A DNA stretch of 64,000 bases from assembly GCF_900168195.1 (NCBI RefSeq), contig NZ_FUYX01000009.1, positions 124,001 to 188,000 of the forward strand, in the 5' to 3' direction. Made by a program: the position numbers and the translations under genes. This document shows, in pieces, positions 27,084-35,923 of this stretch; position 1 is the first letter of the stretch; the number at the start of each line of letters is the position of its first letter. A model generated the notes under the pieces. It saw only the letters and a program-made list of their open reading frames with translations. It was not told the DNA's origin and did not search any database. Origin of the DNA: Allobosea thiooxidans. GTDB taxonomy: Bacteria; Pseudomonadota; Alphaproteobacteria; Rhizobiales; Beijerinckiaceae.

Positions 27084-27576
27084 ATGACCGACGATACAGT
27101 TCCGCCGTTCTCGTTTCCAGCCGTGGGGCGCAAGAAGATCACAGCTGCCTTCGACGGCGGACGCCTGTCGTCGGATGGCGGCGTGATGCTGCTGGCCCAG
27201 GCTGAACGCCGGCTCGGCATTGCCAGCCGGCTCGCCGCACTGATGCCCGACCGGCGAGCCTCGGCACGGGTGACGCACGCGATGGCCGACATGATCCGCG
27301 CCCGCATTTTCGCGATCGCCTGAGGGTATAAGGACTGCAACGACTTCGGGCCGCTGCGGGCTGATCCGGCCTTCAAGCTCGCCTGCGAAGGCTGAGTTCT
27401 CGACCCTACGACTGCGCCTCGTGAAGATCGCCGTCCGGGTCCAGGAAACCATCAGCCGCATTCGGCTCTCCTATGCGGCCTGTCATCCCGAGGCCGATCT
27501 GTTCCAGGGGCTCGTCACCGCGCTCGCGCCACAGCCACGTGGCGCCGCCCCACAATCGGCGTCGGCGGGGCCGTGA
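27084..27576 (+). pseudogene. IS1380-family transposase remnant, internally deleted
   Basis: The N-terminal part (MTDDTVPPFSFPAVGRKK, then AAFDGGRLSSDGGVMLLAQAE) matches IS1380 transposases. It has a TGA at 27321-27323 where homologues read Cys in IACGY, and continues with GYKDCNDFGPLRADPAFKLAC. At about 27386-27391 the sequence jumps, in another frame, to EFSTLRLRLVKIAVRVQETI and LFQGLVTALAP, the C-terminal end of the same family. The roughly 300 residues in between, with the DDE core, are gone. Similarity to the element left end (GCCCGGATCATTCACCGG) begins near 26962. Confidence 0.85.
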
Positions 27577-27699
27577 GCGCCCCGACGAACTGAAGCCCAA
27601 CCTCAACCGGGCGGCATCACCGTCAATGGCAATCGGTCGAGAGGGCTGGCGGTGGCGGCGATGACCGGCGTGGCGACCCGGGTGTAGACACGCAGGCCA

Positions 27700-28191
27700 T
27701 CAGCCAACCGGAACATTGCAACGCCCCAGCGCTTCGATCATCGCCGACAGAATCTGCGCATCCGCGCCTTCAAGCTCAAGCTGTACCCCGTTCGGCAGCG
27801 ACGCCTTCAACCGCACCCGTGGGGATCGCGGCCGAGCCGACGGAGACGGTGACCGCGCGACCGGCCCGGCCTCGACCACCGGAACGAAACCCGATGGCGC
27901 CATCTTCGGCATAACCATCAACGCGCTCTTCGCCTGCCGGTCCCAGCGAAGCCTGATCCAGTTACGCAACTGATTGGCATTGATCCCGTGCGCCAGCGCC
28001 AGACCGGCAATCGAAACCCCGGGCTCAAGCGCCGCATCGATCAAGCGATCCTTCTCGGCCGGGTCATAATAACGCTTCCCGTTCCCGAGGACCTTCGTCA
28101 CTCGAAGCCCAGAACCGCCCGCTCCATTCAACGTCATCGTGTCCACAGTCCCCATTGTGGACACAGACTCCATCAACCCCGCAGCGATCAA
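27700..28191 (-). CDS. IS66-family TnpA-like accessory protein
   Basis: 163 residues with the HTH_Tnp_1 pattern of IS66 Orf1 (YDPAEKDRLIDAALEPGVSIAGLALAHGINANQLRNWIR) and the usual C-terminal SLPNGVQLELEG motif followed by IEALGR. Several ATGs lie near the start (28191, 28173, 28155) and I cannot choose between them. A short tnpB-like beginning (MFRLADGLRVY) follows after it at about 27719 but loses the family pattern within a dozen residues. tnpC is absent, so this is an IS66 fragment. Confidence 0.85.
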   Translation of the reverse strand: MIAAGLMESVSTMGTVDTMTLNGAGGSGLRVTKVLGNGKRYYDPAEKDRLIDAALEPGVSIAGLALAHGINANQLRNWIRLRWDRQAKSALMVMPKMAPSGFVPVVEAGPVARSPSPSARPRSPRVRLKASLPNGVQLELEGADAQILSAMIEALGRCNVPVG

Positions 28192-28193
28192 CA

Positions 28194-28216
28194 GGTGCAG
28201 GGATTTCGGCGCTTAC
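28194..28216. repeat. IS66-type terminal inverted repeat
   Basis: Read on the minus strand the segment begins GTAAGCG and goes on GCCGAAATCCCTGCAC, the end type of IS66-family elements, placed immediately upstream of tnpA. The partner end on the far side was not found, which agrees with the missing tnpC. Confidence 0.6.
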
Positions 28217-28311
28217 CATGACTGCACCCGACCCGCGTCAGCCGCCAAAAATCCTTGCACCGCCGAGCCACAACTGGAGTAAAATTAGGCCACTTGCATC
28301 GTGGAGCGGCG

Positions 28312-28349
28312 GATATGGCAGGGCTCCCGATCGGGGGCCCTGCCATATC
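28312..28349. repeat. 38-base near-perfect palindrome
   Basis: Arms GATATGGCAGGGC (28312-28324) and GCCCTGCCATATC (28337-28349) are perfectly complementary. The 12 bases between them hold CCCGATCGGG, itself a palindrome, so the whole fold has a single T-G mismatch. No T-run follows on either strand, which argues against an ordinary terminator. It lies between the IS66 end and the phage-type genes. Confidence 0.7.
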
Positions 28350-28413
28350 GCGCTGCCGATGTTGATAAGGGCGTGATCTGGCCGGTATCGGGATCGACTT
28401 CGTTGGTGGTGTC

Positions 28414-28707
28414 CTAGTTTTGTTCCGCCCCGTGGCGGCGCGCCGGCGGCCAGCGGATTGAGACGACATTCGATCGCGGCGCATCCCTCTCGGTACGAGC
28501 CACCGCCTCAAGCAGAAGCTCAAGAGCTCGGCGCAGGCGGTCATCTTCCGGGCTGTCCTCATCGAGCGTGAGGAATGTGCGGATCAAGAAAGCTCGGCAT
28601 TGTGGGTAGTTGGTCATGATGTGGATCGGCACCAATCCCCATGCAGATTTACCAGCGTGCTGATCTGGACCAAAGTGATCGTCCCGTCTTTTCGTCGAAT
28701 CTCCCAT
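28414..28707 (-). CDS. Small protein after the terminase gene
   Basis: 97 residues from the ATG at 28707, just 2 bases after the terminase stop, so probably the last gene of the phage-type group. The C-terminal half is a charged helix (DEDSPEDDRLRRALELLLEAVARTERD). An ATG at 28617 would give a 67-residue form. The family is not recognised. Confidence 0.5.
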   Translation of the reverse strand: MGDSTKRRDDHFGPDQHAGKSAWGLVPIHIMTNYPQCRAFLIRTFLTLDEDSPEDDRLRRALELLLEAVARTERDAPRSNVVSIRWPPARRHGAEQN

Positions 28708-28709
28708 CG

Positions 28710-30167
28710 TCACGCGCGCCGTTGCGGTCGATTGATCCGCAGAGGACGGCCGGTCACAGGATGCCGCTCGATGAGGCTGCCGGTCGTCCGAGGTGAAGCA
28801 GACCATTCGACAAACTGAACCAGGCTGTCGACCTGATCGTCATATTTGCCCATCGGGAAAGCCATCAGCTCACGGCGGAACTCGGGCAGCCAGGGGGCTT
28901 CGGTCGGAAGGAGGTAATGTCCGGTTTCCAGCCGTGCCGTTTGCGCTTCGAGGCGTGTCGCCTTGTCGAGGCGAGGCTTGGCCCCATGATAACGCCAGGG
29001 CCGGTTTTCCTCCTGCCGAAGCTGCTGCAGCAGCGAGATCCCTGAACCGGCATATTCGATCAGGACGTGATCGGCATTCCACCGATGGGCCATGGCCGCA
29101 ACGCGCCGCTTCAGGTCGGGGAAGTCGAGCCGTTCTCGGCTCACATCCAGCAGATGCCAGCGCTTGTCGCGAAACCCCCAGGTTGTCCCGACCGAGAAGT
29201 CGCTGGTCGGTTCGGCTGTGAGCGCAGTGTCCCAGCTCTGGACGATCCACTGGAATTCCTCGCGGCGGACCGGGCCAGAGTAGCTTCCGAACCATTCCAG
29301 CCGGACACGGTTGCCGCCGGGGGGCGTCGGGTCCTGCTGGTACTGCGCCGAGAAGACATGGGCGCCCATTTCGATGCGCAGTTGCTCGAGCGTCTCCAGC
29401 GGCTCGCGCTCGGGACACAGGGCTGTGCCGGGCTGACGGTGTTTGACCTTGCTGAACGCCAGCGGGATGACTTCGTGCTCGCGTGCAATAGCCGGCAGGT
29501 TGAGATGTTCGAACTGGCCTGTCTGCATGAGGTATCCTGGCAGATCGTCCTCGTGCAGCCGCTGCTGGATCACGATGATGCGTCCGTCGACCTTGTTGTT
29601 GAGGCGCGAGAGAAGGGTCTGCTCGTAATAGTCGCGCACCCTCTGCCGTTCGGCAGCCGAGCTGGCATCAGCAGCCTTCATCAGGTCATCGACGATGATC
29701 AGATCGGCGCCGAAGCCGGTGACGGCGCCGCCAAGCGATACCGCCTTGCGCCCGCCCTGCGCCTGCGTGATCTGCTCGTCCAAGCGGTTGCCACCAACCT
29801 CGAGGCGGGTGTGCGGGAACAGGCTGGCATACCAGCTCGATGCGATGACCGACCGAAAGTCACGGGCGTGCTTGACCGCCAGATCGTTGCCATAGCTGGC
29901 AACCATGACCTTGAGGGCAGGGTGGCGTCCGAGCATCCATGCGGGCAAGGCTACTGCAGCACAGATCGACTTGCCATGCCGTGGCGGGACCGTGATGATC
30001 AGGCGCCTGGTTTCTCCGGATGCGACCTTTTCGAGAGCATGGCAGATCGCATTGACATGCCAAGAGGGCAGGAACCGCTGCGCGGGATGCAGCTGTTCGA
30101 AGGCGCGCCAGACAAAGGGGAAGAGATGCTTGCGTCGCAGCGCGCGGATGGCGTCTGGCCGTCTCAT
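28710..30167 (-). CDS. Phage terminase large subunit
   Basis: 485 residues. The ATPase motor has Walker A PPRHGKS (about 61-67), Walker B LIIVDDL and the adenine/coupling region QRVRDYYEQTLLSRL. The C-terminal nuclease-like domain (Terminase_6C) has acidic positions in QSWDTALTAE and GKYDDQVDSLVQ. Terminases translocate phage DNA into proheads. The ATG at 30167 is preceded by GAGGAG and overlaps the DUF5681 stop (ATGA). No portal, protease or capsid gene follows, so the packaging module is orphaned. The protein itself appears full length. Confidence 0.92.
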   Translation of the reverse strand: MRRPDAIRALRRKHLFPFVWRAFEQLHPAQRFLPSWHVNAICHALEKVASGETRRLIITVPPRHGKSICAAVALPAWMLGRHPALKVMVASYGNDLAVKHARDFRSVIASSWYASLFPHTRLEVGGNRLDEQITQAQGGRKAVSLGGAVTGFGADLIIVDDLMKAADASSAAERQRVRDYYEQTLLSRLNNKVDGRIIVIQQRLHEDDLPGYLMQTGQFEHLNLPAIAREHEVIPLAFSKVKHRQPGTALCPEREPLETLEQLRIEMGAHVFSAQYQQDPTPPGGNRVRLEWFGSYSGPVRREEFQWIVQSWDTALTAEPTSDFSVGTTWGFRDKRWHLLDVSRERLDFPDLKRRVAAMAHRWNADHVLIEYAGSGISLLQQLRQEENRPWRYHGAKPRLDKATRLEAQTARLETGHYLLPTEAPWLPEFRRELMAFPMGKYDDQVDSLVQFVEWSASPRTTGSLIERHPVTGRPLRINRPQRRA

Positions 30168-30688
30168 GGCTCTTCTCCTCGACCCGGGATGTGCTGCTCC
30201 AGGAACCATTGCAGGGCCTCTGCGTCCGATGCGTGCTCCTCCGGCGATGGCGATGCTCCGGGGAGCGCAGCTGCCTGGCTTCCCACATTGTCGCCCTCGA
30301 GCAACCTGACCAGAGCGGTGTAGAGCTTGGCGTCGCCGGACTCGGCAAAGCGGTTGACGAGCTTGGTGACCCCGATCTCACCTTTGGACATCCGTCGTTC
30401 ACGTCCGCCTTCGCGAACCACCACCTTGGCCAGCAGCTTCTCGCGGGTCAGGGTGCTCAGGTTCTTCGCGCTTTTGGGCCGCCCCTTCGGATTGCCGGAC
30501 TGGCCGGCCCGGAAGCGCGACGCGAGAGGAGGGCGGCCATAGCCGACCTCGTATGCGGGAGCGTCGTCACCGTCCGCCGAACTGGCAGCGGCAGGCGAGG
30601 CGCATTCGGGCCCCGCCGGCGGATTGCCTTCGAGCGGCTGATCCGGTGCGAGAGCGCTGCGATCGACGCTGGAGAGCTGCCTAGGCAT
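30164..30688 (-). CDS. DUF5681 protein, possible small terminase-like partner
   Basis: 174 residues from MPRQLSSVDRSAL. It contains the DUF5681 core (VGYGRPPLASRFRAGQSGNPKGRPK) followed by a helical region. DUF5681 proteins commonly precede phage terminase large-subunit genes, so a role in DNA recognition for packaging is inferred, not shown. The start overlaps the methyltransferase stop by 8 bases and the stop overlaps the terminase start by 4, so the three genes are coupled. Confidence 0.85.
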   Translation of the reverse strand: MPRQLSSVDRSALAPDQPLEGNPPAGPECASPAAASSADGDDAPAYEVGYGRPPLASRFRAGQSGNPKGRPKSAKNLSTLTREKLLAKVVVREGGRERRMSKGEIGVTKLVNRFAESGDAKLYTALVRLLEGDNVGSQAAALPGASPSPEEHASDAEALQWFLEQHIPGRGEEP

Positions 30689-32144
30689 GGCTTGTCTCCT
30701 CCGTCGGTGCAGCGGTATCGAGCGAGGCCGGAGGCATCGGCAGGCGCAAAGCCTGCCGCGCCGCGAAGGTCTCGCCGGTCGCGGCATTCACGGCGTCCTT
30801 GCCGGTCAGTGTCTGCCAGCGCCGGATCGCGACATCGACATAGACCGGGTCGATCTCGATGCCGTACCCGATCCGGCGGATCTTTTCGGCCGCGATCAGG
30901 GTCGTGCCGGAGCCGCAGAAGCAGTCGAGGACGCTGTCGCCGGCATGGGTGCAGTCCTTGATCGCATCGGCGACGAGCGCCCAGGGCTTCACTGTCGGAT
31001 GGGCACCGAGATCCTCCATGCGCCCTTTCCGGAAGGTGTTGACCCCGGCATAGGTCCAGAGCGTGGTGCGCGAGCGGCCATATTTGCCGAGCTGGACGTT
31101 GTTGACATGCCGGTCCTCGTCGCCGCCATGCTTGAAGACATGCACGAACTCAGTCTGCTGTCGGTAGAGGCTGCCCATCCCCGCATTGGTCTTCGCCCAG
31201 GTGCAGGTCACCTTGAAGCGGAGATCGGCGTTGCGCGCCGCGCCCAGCAATTCGAAGGCATGTGCCCCATCCATGCAGACATAGTGCAGCGCCCCGGGCA
31301 CCGAGTACTGTCGTGCCAGCGAGAGGTATGTGGTCAGGAAGGTCGTGAACTCGCCCTCGCTCATCTCGCCGGAGGCCATGGCGAACTCGCGGTGCTGCAC
31401 TTTGCCGAGCCCGCAGACATGGCCCGAGACGGGCACGTTGTATGGCGGATCCGACCAGACCGTTCGGGCACGCTCGGCACCGAGCAGGCGGGCGTAGCTC
31501 CCGGGCTCGAGGGCGGAGCCGCACAGCAACCGATGCTTGCCGAGCAGCCAGAGATCACCTGGCTGTGTCACCGTCGGACCGGAACGGGGCTCCGGCAGGA
31601 GATCGGCCTTGTCGGGACTGGTATCGGCGTCGTCGAGGCTCTCGATGATCAGGTCGACCTCGGCGGTCTCAAAGCCCGTCAGCTCGGGAATATCGGGATC
31701 GATCTCGATCGCGACGAGGTCCTTGAGCTCGAGCGCGAGTGCGGTCTTGTTCCAGCTCGACAGTTCGCCTAGGCGGTTGTCGGCAATCCGGAAGGCCTGC
31801 ACCTGCTGGGCGCTGAGATGCCCGGCGCGGATCACCGGCACGGTGCGCAGCCCGAGCTCCTTTGCTGCAGCCAGCCGGCCATGGCCGGCAATGATGGTAT
31901 CCGCGTGGTCGATGATGATCGGCACCAGGAAGCCGACCTGCCGGATTATCCCGGCAAGCTTGATGATCTGATGCTCATCGTGATCGCGCGGATTGCGCTC
32001 ATAGGCCCTTACCGTACCGATGGGCAGGTGCTCGATCACGTTGGCGAGCAAGGTGTTGCCGTTGCCGCTAGGCCTATCACCCTGGCGCCCGCTGGCCCGG
32101 CGACCGGTGGGGCGGGCCGCCGCGGCCCGAATCCTCGAAGACAT
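30681..32144 (-). CDS. ParB-domain DNA methyltransferase (N4/N6)
   Basis: 487 residues. Residues about 37-125 form a ParB/Srx-type domain (IGTVRAYERNPRDHDEHQI, IIAGHGRLAAAKELG). This is followed by an amino-methyltransferase with DPPY at 232-235 and, further on, the SAM-binding DCFCGSGTTLIAAE. The order DPPY before FxGxG is that of beta-class N6-adenine/N4-cytosine enzymes. Such ParB-MTase fusions are typical of alphaproteobacterial prophages and prophage remnants, where they lack a restriction partner, as here. First gene of the methyltransferase-DUF5681-terminase unit. Confidence 0.92.
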   Translation of the reverse strand: MSSRIRAAAARPTGRRASGRQGDRPSGNGNTLLANVIEHLPIGTVRAYERNPRDHDEHQIIKLAGIIRQVGFLVPIIIDHADTIIAGHGRLAAAKELGLRTVPVIRAGHLSAQQVQAFRIADNRLGELSSWNKTALALELKDLVAIEIDPDIPELTGFETAEVDLIIESLDDADTSPDKADLLPEPRSGPTVTQPGDLWLLGKHRLLCGSALEPGSYARLLGAERARTVWSDPPYNVPVSGHVCGLGKVQHREFAMASGEMSEGEFTTFLTTYLSLARQYSVPGALHYVCMDGAHAFELLGAARNADLRFKVTCTWAKTNAGMGSLYRQQTEFVHVFKHGGDEDRHVNNVQLGKYGRSRTTLWTYAGVNTFRKGRMEDLGAHPTVKPWALVADAIKDCTHAGDSVLDCFCGSGTTLIAAEKIRRIGYGIEIDPVYVDVAIRRWQTLTGKDAVNAATGETFAARQALRLPMPPASLDTAAPTEETSHA

Positions 32145-33007
32145 GATGTGATCCTCTCATGCAGCCCGGACGCACCGGAACTGGTCGGGTGAGGATCTCA
32201 CTATTGGAATCGAGGAGGCGACGACGCGCGGGAACCGGGCAAAAATCGACACTCCCCGATCTCCATCAAGGAGATCCGGTGATGTCGTCTGCTGCTCCGG
32301 TTGTGCTACCCCTCGCACGTGGGGAGGATATTGGGTGCTGCTGACGCTGAAGCCCAAAACCGAGGATGCCCCGGCTCTGCTTCGACCCCGCAGCTATGGG
32401 TCGCACTGCTCAATGTCAATAGGCTGAAGTCAAGGCGAGCTTCGCTGTTTGCGCTGAAAGCGCTCCCTGTTCCTGCCAGATCATTCCCTGTTATCGAGCC
32501 TAGGGAATTTGACCGCAAACCGCTGATAAGGCGAACGAAATTCAACTCGATCCAATGCCGAACGCTGTTTTCGCGCGAAGATTCGCTGTTTTTCCGGGTA
32601 GAACAGGGAATTCAGCCATGAGACTGGTTCGATCGAAAACGCATGCACCACCATTTCCCCTACTTCTCAAAGCACGCCGGCGCACCAGCGCGCGAACCTG
32701 CGCCCCATGCTGGGGGATATCCGGGGAGCCTGTTTCCCCCGCGCCCCGCGAATCTCCCCTCCTCCACTAAGCCGGTGTTGCCCGGCCTCGACGCCGGCAG
32801 ACCACGCCCCTCAAATGGGGGATGCGCTGACTTGACGGGATGTTGCTGAATGGGCGCCGGGGGTGGCGTCATGGTTCAGGACGAGCAAATCGTTGGCATC
32901 GTTGCCGAGGCAACACCGCATTGGATGCTGACGGCGATCAACCTTCTCGGAGCCTTGACCGTCGTGCTGCTCAACGCGGCCTGAGCGCGCCGCCCCCCTT
33001 CACACCG
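32145..33007. other. Gene-poor region after the mobile block
   Basis: About 860 bases without a convincing gene. At 32463-32470, 32485-32494 and 32604-32613 the words CCCTGTT or the inverted AACAGGGA recur. A tiny frame at 32871-32984 (37 codons, MVQDEQIVGIVAEATPHW followed by a hydrophobic LLGALTVVLLNAA) could encode a one-helix peptide, but has no clear ribosome binding site. The region lies between phage-type genes and core genes and may be a junction scar. Confidence 0.45.
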
Positions 33008-34066
33008 TCAGCGGATCACCCGCGCCGCGCCATCCGCGAAGGGTTCGCCGCCTTTCGCGATCGCCGCCAGTTCCTCGCCGAACCGGGCTGCGATCGGCAG
33101 GCGGAAATGCAGCGGGTCCCAGTAATTCGCATCCTGCGTGGTGATCGGCGAAGCATGCGCGTAATCGACCGTAATCGCGCCGCGGCGGCTGGCCAGGGCG
33201 GCGATCTCGGCCTTGCAGGCGGCATAGCGCTGCCAGGCGGCCGAGCCCTCGCGGGGGTAGGCCATCAGATGGGCCGGCGGCAGCACGAGCATCACCTCGG
33301 TCTGGTTCGGGAAGGCGCCGATCGCCTCCTCGAGCCAGGCCAGGGCCGGGAAGCGCCAGCCGGCGCGCTCGGCGGCGGACACGGCCTCCGGCGGCGTGAC
33401 CGGCGACGCATCGAGCGGCCTGCCGCCGCTGCCGGCATAGATGTGGCTGCGCGCACGGGCGAGATCGTAGCTCGCCTCCGGCGGCGTGAAGACCTCGTAG
33501 CCGTCGCCGCGGATGCGTTCGCGCGCCCAGCCGAGACGATAGGCCATCAGCCGGCCCGCGATCTCGAGATTGGTCAGGTTCAGCAGCTTCGGCCAGTCGC
33601 TCCAGCGCACCTCGCGCGACAGCCAGTCCGGCACCGGCCGCGGCGTCAGGCGCTTGGCCGGATCCGTGGCGTCCGGCTCGCACCAGGTGGTATCGAACCC
33701 CCAGACGATCCGCTTCGGCGCGGCGACATGGCTGCGGAACAGCCCGGCCATCTGAAGCTGTTCCCAGGGGGTCGCGGCGTTCATCGCAAGGTTGACGAAG
33801 CGGGCGTCGAGCCCCTGTGACAGCAGTTGCGGATCGAGGAGCCGCATGGTCGAGGTTCCGAGGATCGCCGCATCGAAGCGGCCGGAACGCACCAGCTGCG
33901 GATACATGTAGCGCTGGTTGATATCCATGATCGGCCGCGCCGGCTGCCCGGCCCCGACGCGCAAGCCGAACGGATCGAGCCCGGCGATGAAGGCGAAGAG
34001 CAGCCCGGCGCAGCTGGCAGCCGCCAGCACGAACCATCGCGACCATGCGATCCAGGCCTTCGCCAT
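33008..34066 (-). CDS. Membrane-anchored SGNH-like protein, unknown function
   Basis: 352 residues with an N-terminal signal anchor (WFVLAAASCAGLLFAFIAGL). It carries two features reminiscent of SGNH/AlgX-type hydrolase folds: ILGTSTMRLLDPQLL near residue 70, which would hold the Ser, and ANYWDPLHFR near the C-terminus, which would hold the Asp-x2-His pair. The body would face the periplasm. Assignment to SGNH is by motif position only. It is divergent from the lytic transglycosylase gene, so a role in polysaccharide modification is possible. Confidence 0.6.
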   Translation of the reverse strand: MAKAWIAWSRWFVLAAASCAGLLFAFIAGLDPFGLRVGAGQPARPIMDINQRYMYPQLVRSGRFDAAILGTSTMRLLDPQLLSQGLDARFVNLAMNAATPWEQLQMAGLFRSHVAAPKRIVWGFDTTWCEPDATDPAKRLTPRPVPDWLSREVRWSDWPKLLNLTNLEIAGRLMAYRLGWARERIRGDGYEVFTPPEASYDLARARSHIYAGSGGRPLDASPVTPPEAVSAAERAGWRFPALAWLEEAIGAFPNQTEVMLVLPPAHLMAYPREGSAAWQRYAACKAEIAALASRRGAITVDYAHASPITTQDANYWDPLHFRLPIAARFGEELAAIAKGGEPFADGAARVIR

Positions 34067-34226
34067 TCCGGGTTTCCGCTCCGCCGCCGGACAGTTTCGT
34101 CACGCGGGACCGCCCCGAGACCGGGGTCCGACCGCGCGGCTCTCTTCGCACAGGCGCCGGCAACGCCACAACGCGAAACACCGCCCCATATGGCTATGCC
34201 CGGGCGGACATGCGAGAGAAAAGCCG

Positions 34227-35153
34227 ATGATCGCGCGCGCCTTCCGCCATTCGCCAGGTAGTCTGCGACGGCTCGCCGCGGTACCGGCCTTGCTCGCGCT
34301 GCTGGCCTGCGCGGCCTGGGCCGAGGAGACCTCGCCCCCCTCCTCAGGCATCCAGGACGCTCTCTGCCGGCTGATCGACGATGCGGCGCGGCAACACGAC
34401 GTCCCGCCCGCCTTCCTGACCCGGCTGATCTTCCAGGAATCGAGCTTCCGCCCGCATGTCACCAGCCCGGCCGGCGCCCAGGGCGTGGCGCAGTTCATGC
34501 CGGGCACGGCGCGCGAGCGCGGCCTCGCCAACCCCTTCGATCCGGAACAGGCCGTACCCAAGGCCGCGCATTTCCTGGCCGAACTGCGCGAGCGCTTCGG
34601 CAATTGGGGGCTCGCGGCCGCCGCCTATAATGGCGGACCGAACCGCCTCGCCGGCTGGCTCGCCGCCCGCGCCGCGGGACAGTCGCGCTTCCTGCCGATG
34701 GAAACCGAGAACTACGTCCTGCTGATCACCGGCGCCGCCGTCGAGGATTGGGCCCAGGACGCCGCCGGTGCCGCGAATGGCGACGGCCGCTCTCCTCCGG
34801 CGCGCCCGGCGACGCGGGATCCCCAGGCCGCCTGCGCACCGACCCTCGTCGCGATCCGGCGTTCGCAGCCCGCCTTACCCGCCATTGCAGAGGCGCCTTT
34901 CGCTCCCTGGGGCGTGCAGCTCGCCGGGAACTTCTCCAAGGCGCGCGCGCTGGCGTCCTTCCAGCGCGCCGGCGCCCGCCATCGCGCCATCATCGGCGAG
35001 CTGCAGCCAATGATCATCGGCACCCGCCTGCGCAGCCGCGGCACGCGCGCCTTCTACCGCGTCAGGCTGCCTGCCGCGACACGGGCGGAGGCTGCCGCCC
35101 TGTGCCGGCGCATTCAGGCGGATCGCGGCGCCTGCGTCGTGCTGCGCAGCTGA
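34227..35153 (+). CDS. Lytic transglycosylase with C-terminal SPOR domain
   Basis: 308 residues: signal peptide (LAAVPALLALLACAAWA), an SLT domain with catalytic Glu71 in FQESSFRPH, then SPAGAQGVAQFMPGTARERGL and AAYNGGPNRLAGWL. A Pro/Ala-rich linker follows, and a C-terminal SPOR-like domain (WGVQLAGNFSKARALASFQRAG, ending CRRIQADRGACVVL). It cleaves peptidoglycan glycan strands in the periplasm; SPOR would direct it to denuded septal glycan. The ATG at 34227 follows GAGAGAAAA. Confidence 0.9.
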   Translation: MIARAFRHSPGSLRRLAAVPALLALLACAAWAEETSPPSSGIQDALCRLIDDAARQHDVPPAFLTRLIFQESSFRPHVTSPAGAQGVAQFMPGTARERGLANPFDPEQAVPKAAHFLAELRERFGNWGLAAAAYNGGPNRLAGWLAARAAGQSRFLPMETENYVLLITGAAVEDWAQDAAGAANGDGRSPPARPATRDPQAACAPTLVAIRRSQPALPAIAEAPFAPWGVQLAGNFSKARALASFQRAGARHRAIIGELQPMIIGTRLRSRGTRAFYRVRLPAATRAEAAALCRRIQADRGACVVLRS

Positions 35154-35331
35154 AACCCGCGCCGATGTTGCACGCCCGCAACGCAGAACGGCAAAGCTCG
35201 AACGCTCTCCTGGATGTGATGGAAGCGCGATTGCGGGGCGCCGGGGAAGCTGACAGGACGTTGAGGAGACGTTGACTTTTCCGTGTCAACTTCGTGTCCC
35301 CGATGCCGCCCTGTCCGTCCGAGGTTATCCG

Positions 35332-35910
35332 ATGATTCGCTCCACCCGTCTGGCCGCGCTCGCCGGCCTTGGCCTGCTTGCCCTCGGCTCCACCGCCCGG
35401 GCCGAGATCGATCCGCTGACCCGCCAGCCGCTGGTCCAGTATGTCGACCCTGCCAAGGCGCAGGCCACCGCGATTCCGCGCGAGGTCGTCGACTATCCGA
35501 CCAGGTACGCACCGGGCACGATCGTGATCGATTCGACCGAACGGCGCCTCTATTTCGTGATGCCGAACGGCAAGGCGATGCGCTACGGCGTCGGCGTCGG
35601 CCGCCCCGGCTTCGACTGGGCCGGCAGCCAGACCATCACCCGCAAGCAGGAATGGCCGACCTGGACCCCGCCGGCGCAGATGCTGAAGCGCCGCCCCGAC
35701 CTGCCGCGCTTCATGCCGGGCGGCCCCGACAACCCGATGGGCGCGCGCGCCCTCTATCTCGGCTCGACGCTCTATCGCATCCACGGCTCGAACGAGCCGG
35801 AGACGATCGGCCAGGCGGTCTCCTCGGGCTGCATCCGCATGCTGAACGAGGACGTGATCGACCTCTACGAGCGCACCAGGGTCGGCACCCGCGTCGTCGT
35901 CGCGCGCTGA
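35332..35910 (+). CDS. L,D-transpeptidase (YkuD/ErfK family)
   Basis: 192 residues with a signal peptide (LAALAGLGLLALGSTARA) and one YkuD domain (about 62-190). The active-site region runs IHGSNEPETIGQAVSSGCIRM, with His151 and Cys167. It makes 3-3 cross-links in peptidoglycan or attaches proteins to it. A conserved WPTWTPPAQML precedes the active site, as in many alphaproteobacterial members. The ATG at 35332 follows GAGG. A good terminator lies directly after the stop. Confidence 0.94.
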   Translation: MIRSTRLAALAGLGLLALGSTARAEIDPLTRQPLVQYVDPAKAQATAIPREVVDYPTRYAPGTIVIDSTERRLYFVMPNGKAMRYGVGVGRPGFDWAGSQTITRKQEWPTWTPPAQMLKRRPDLPRFMPGGPDNPMGARALYLGSTLYRIHGSNEPETIGQAVSSGCIRMLNEDVIDLYERTRVGTRVVVAR

Positions 35911-35923
35911 GCGGCCCGCAGCT

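Noticed and set aside
28312-28349. Palindrome read as a rho-independent terminator
   Set aside because: No run of T follows on either strand.
32871-32984. 37-codon membrane peptide
   Set aside because: Hydrophobic end is suggestive, but there is no clear ribosome binding site; mentioned in the intergenic entry only.
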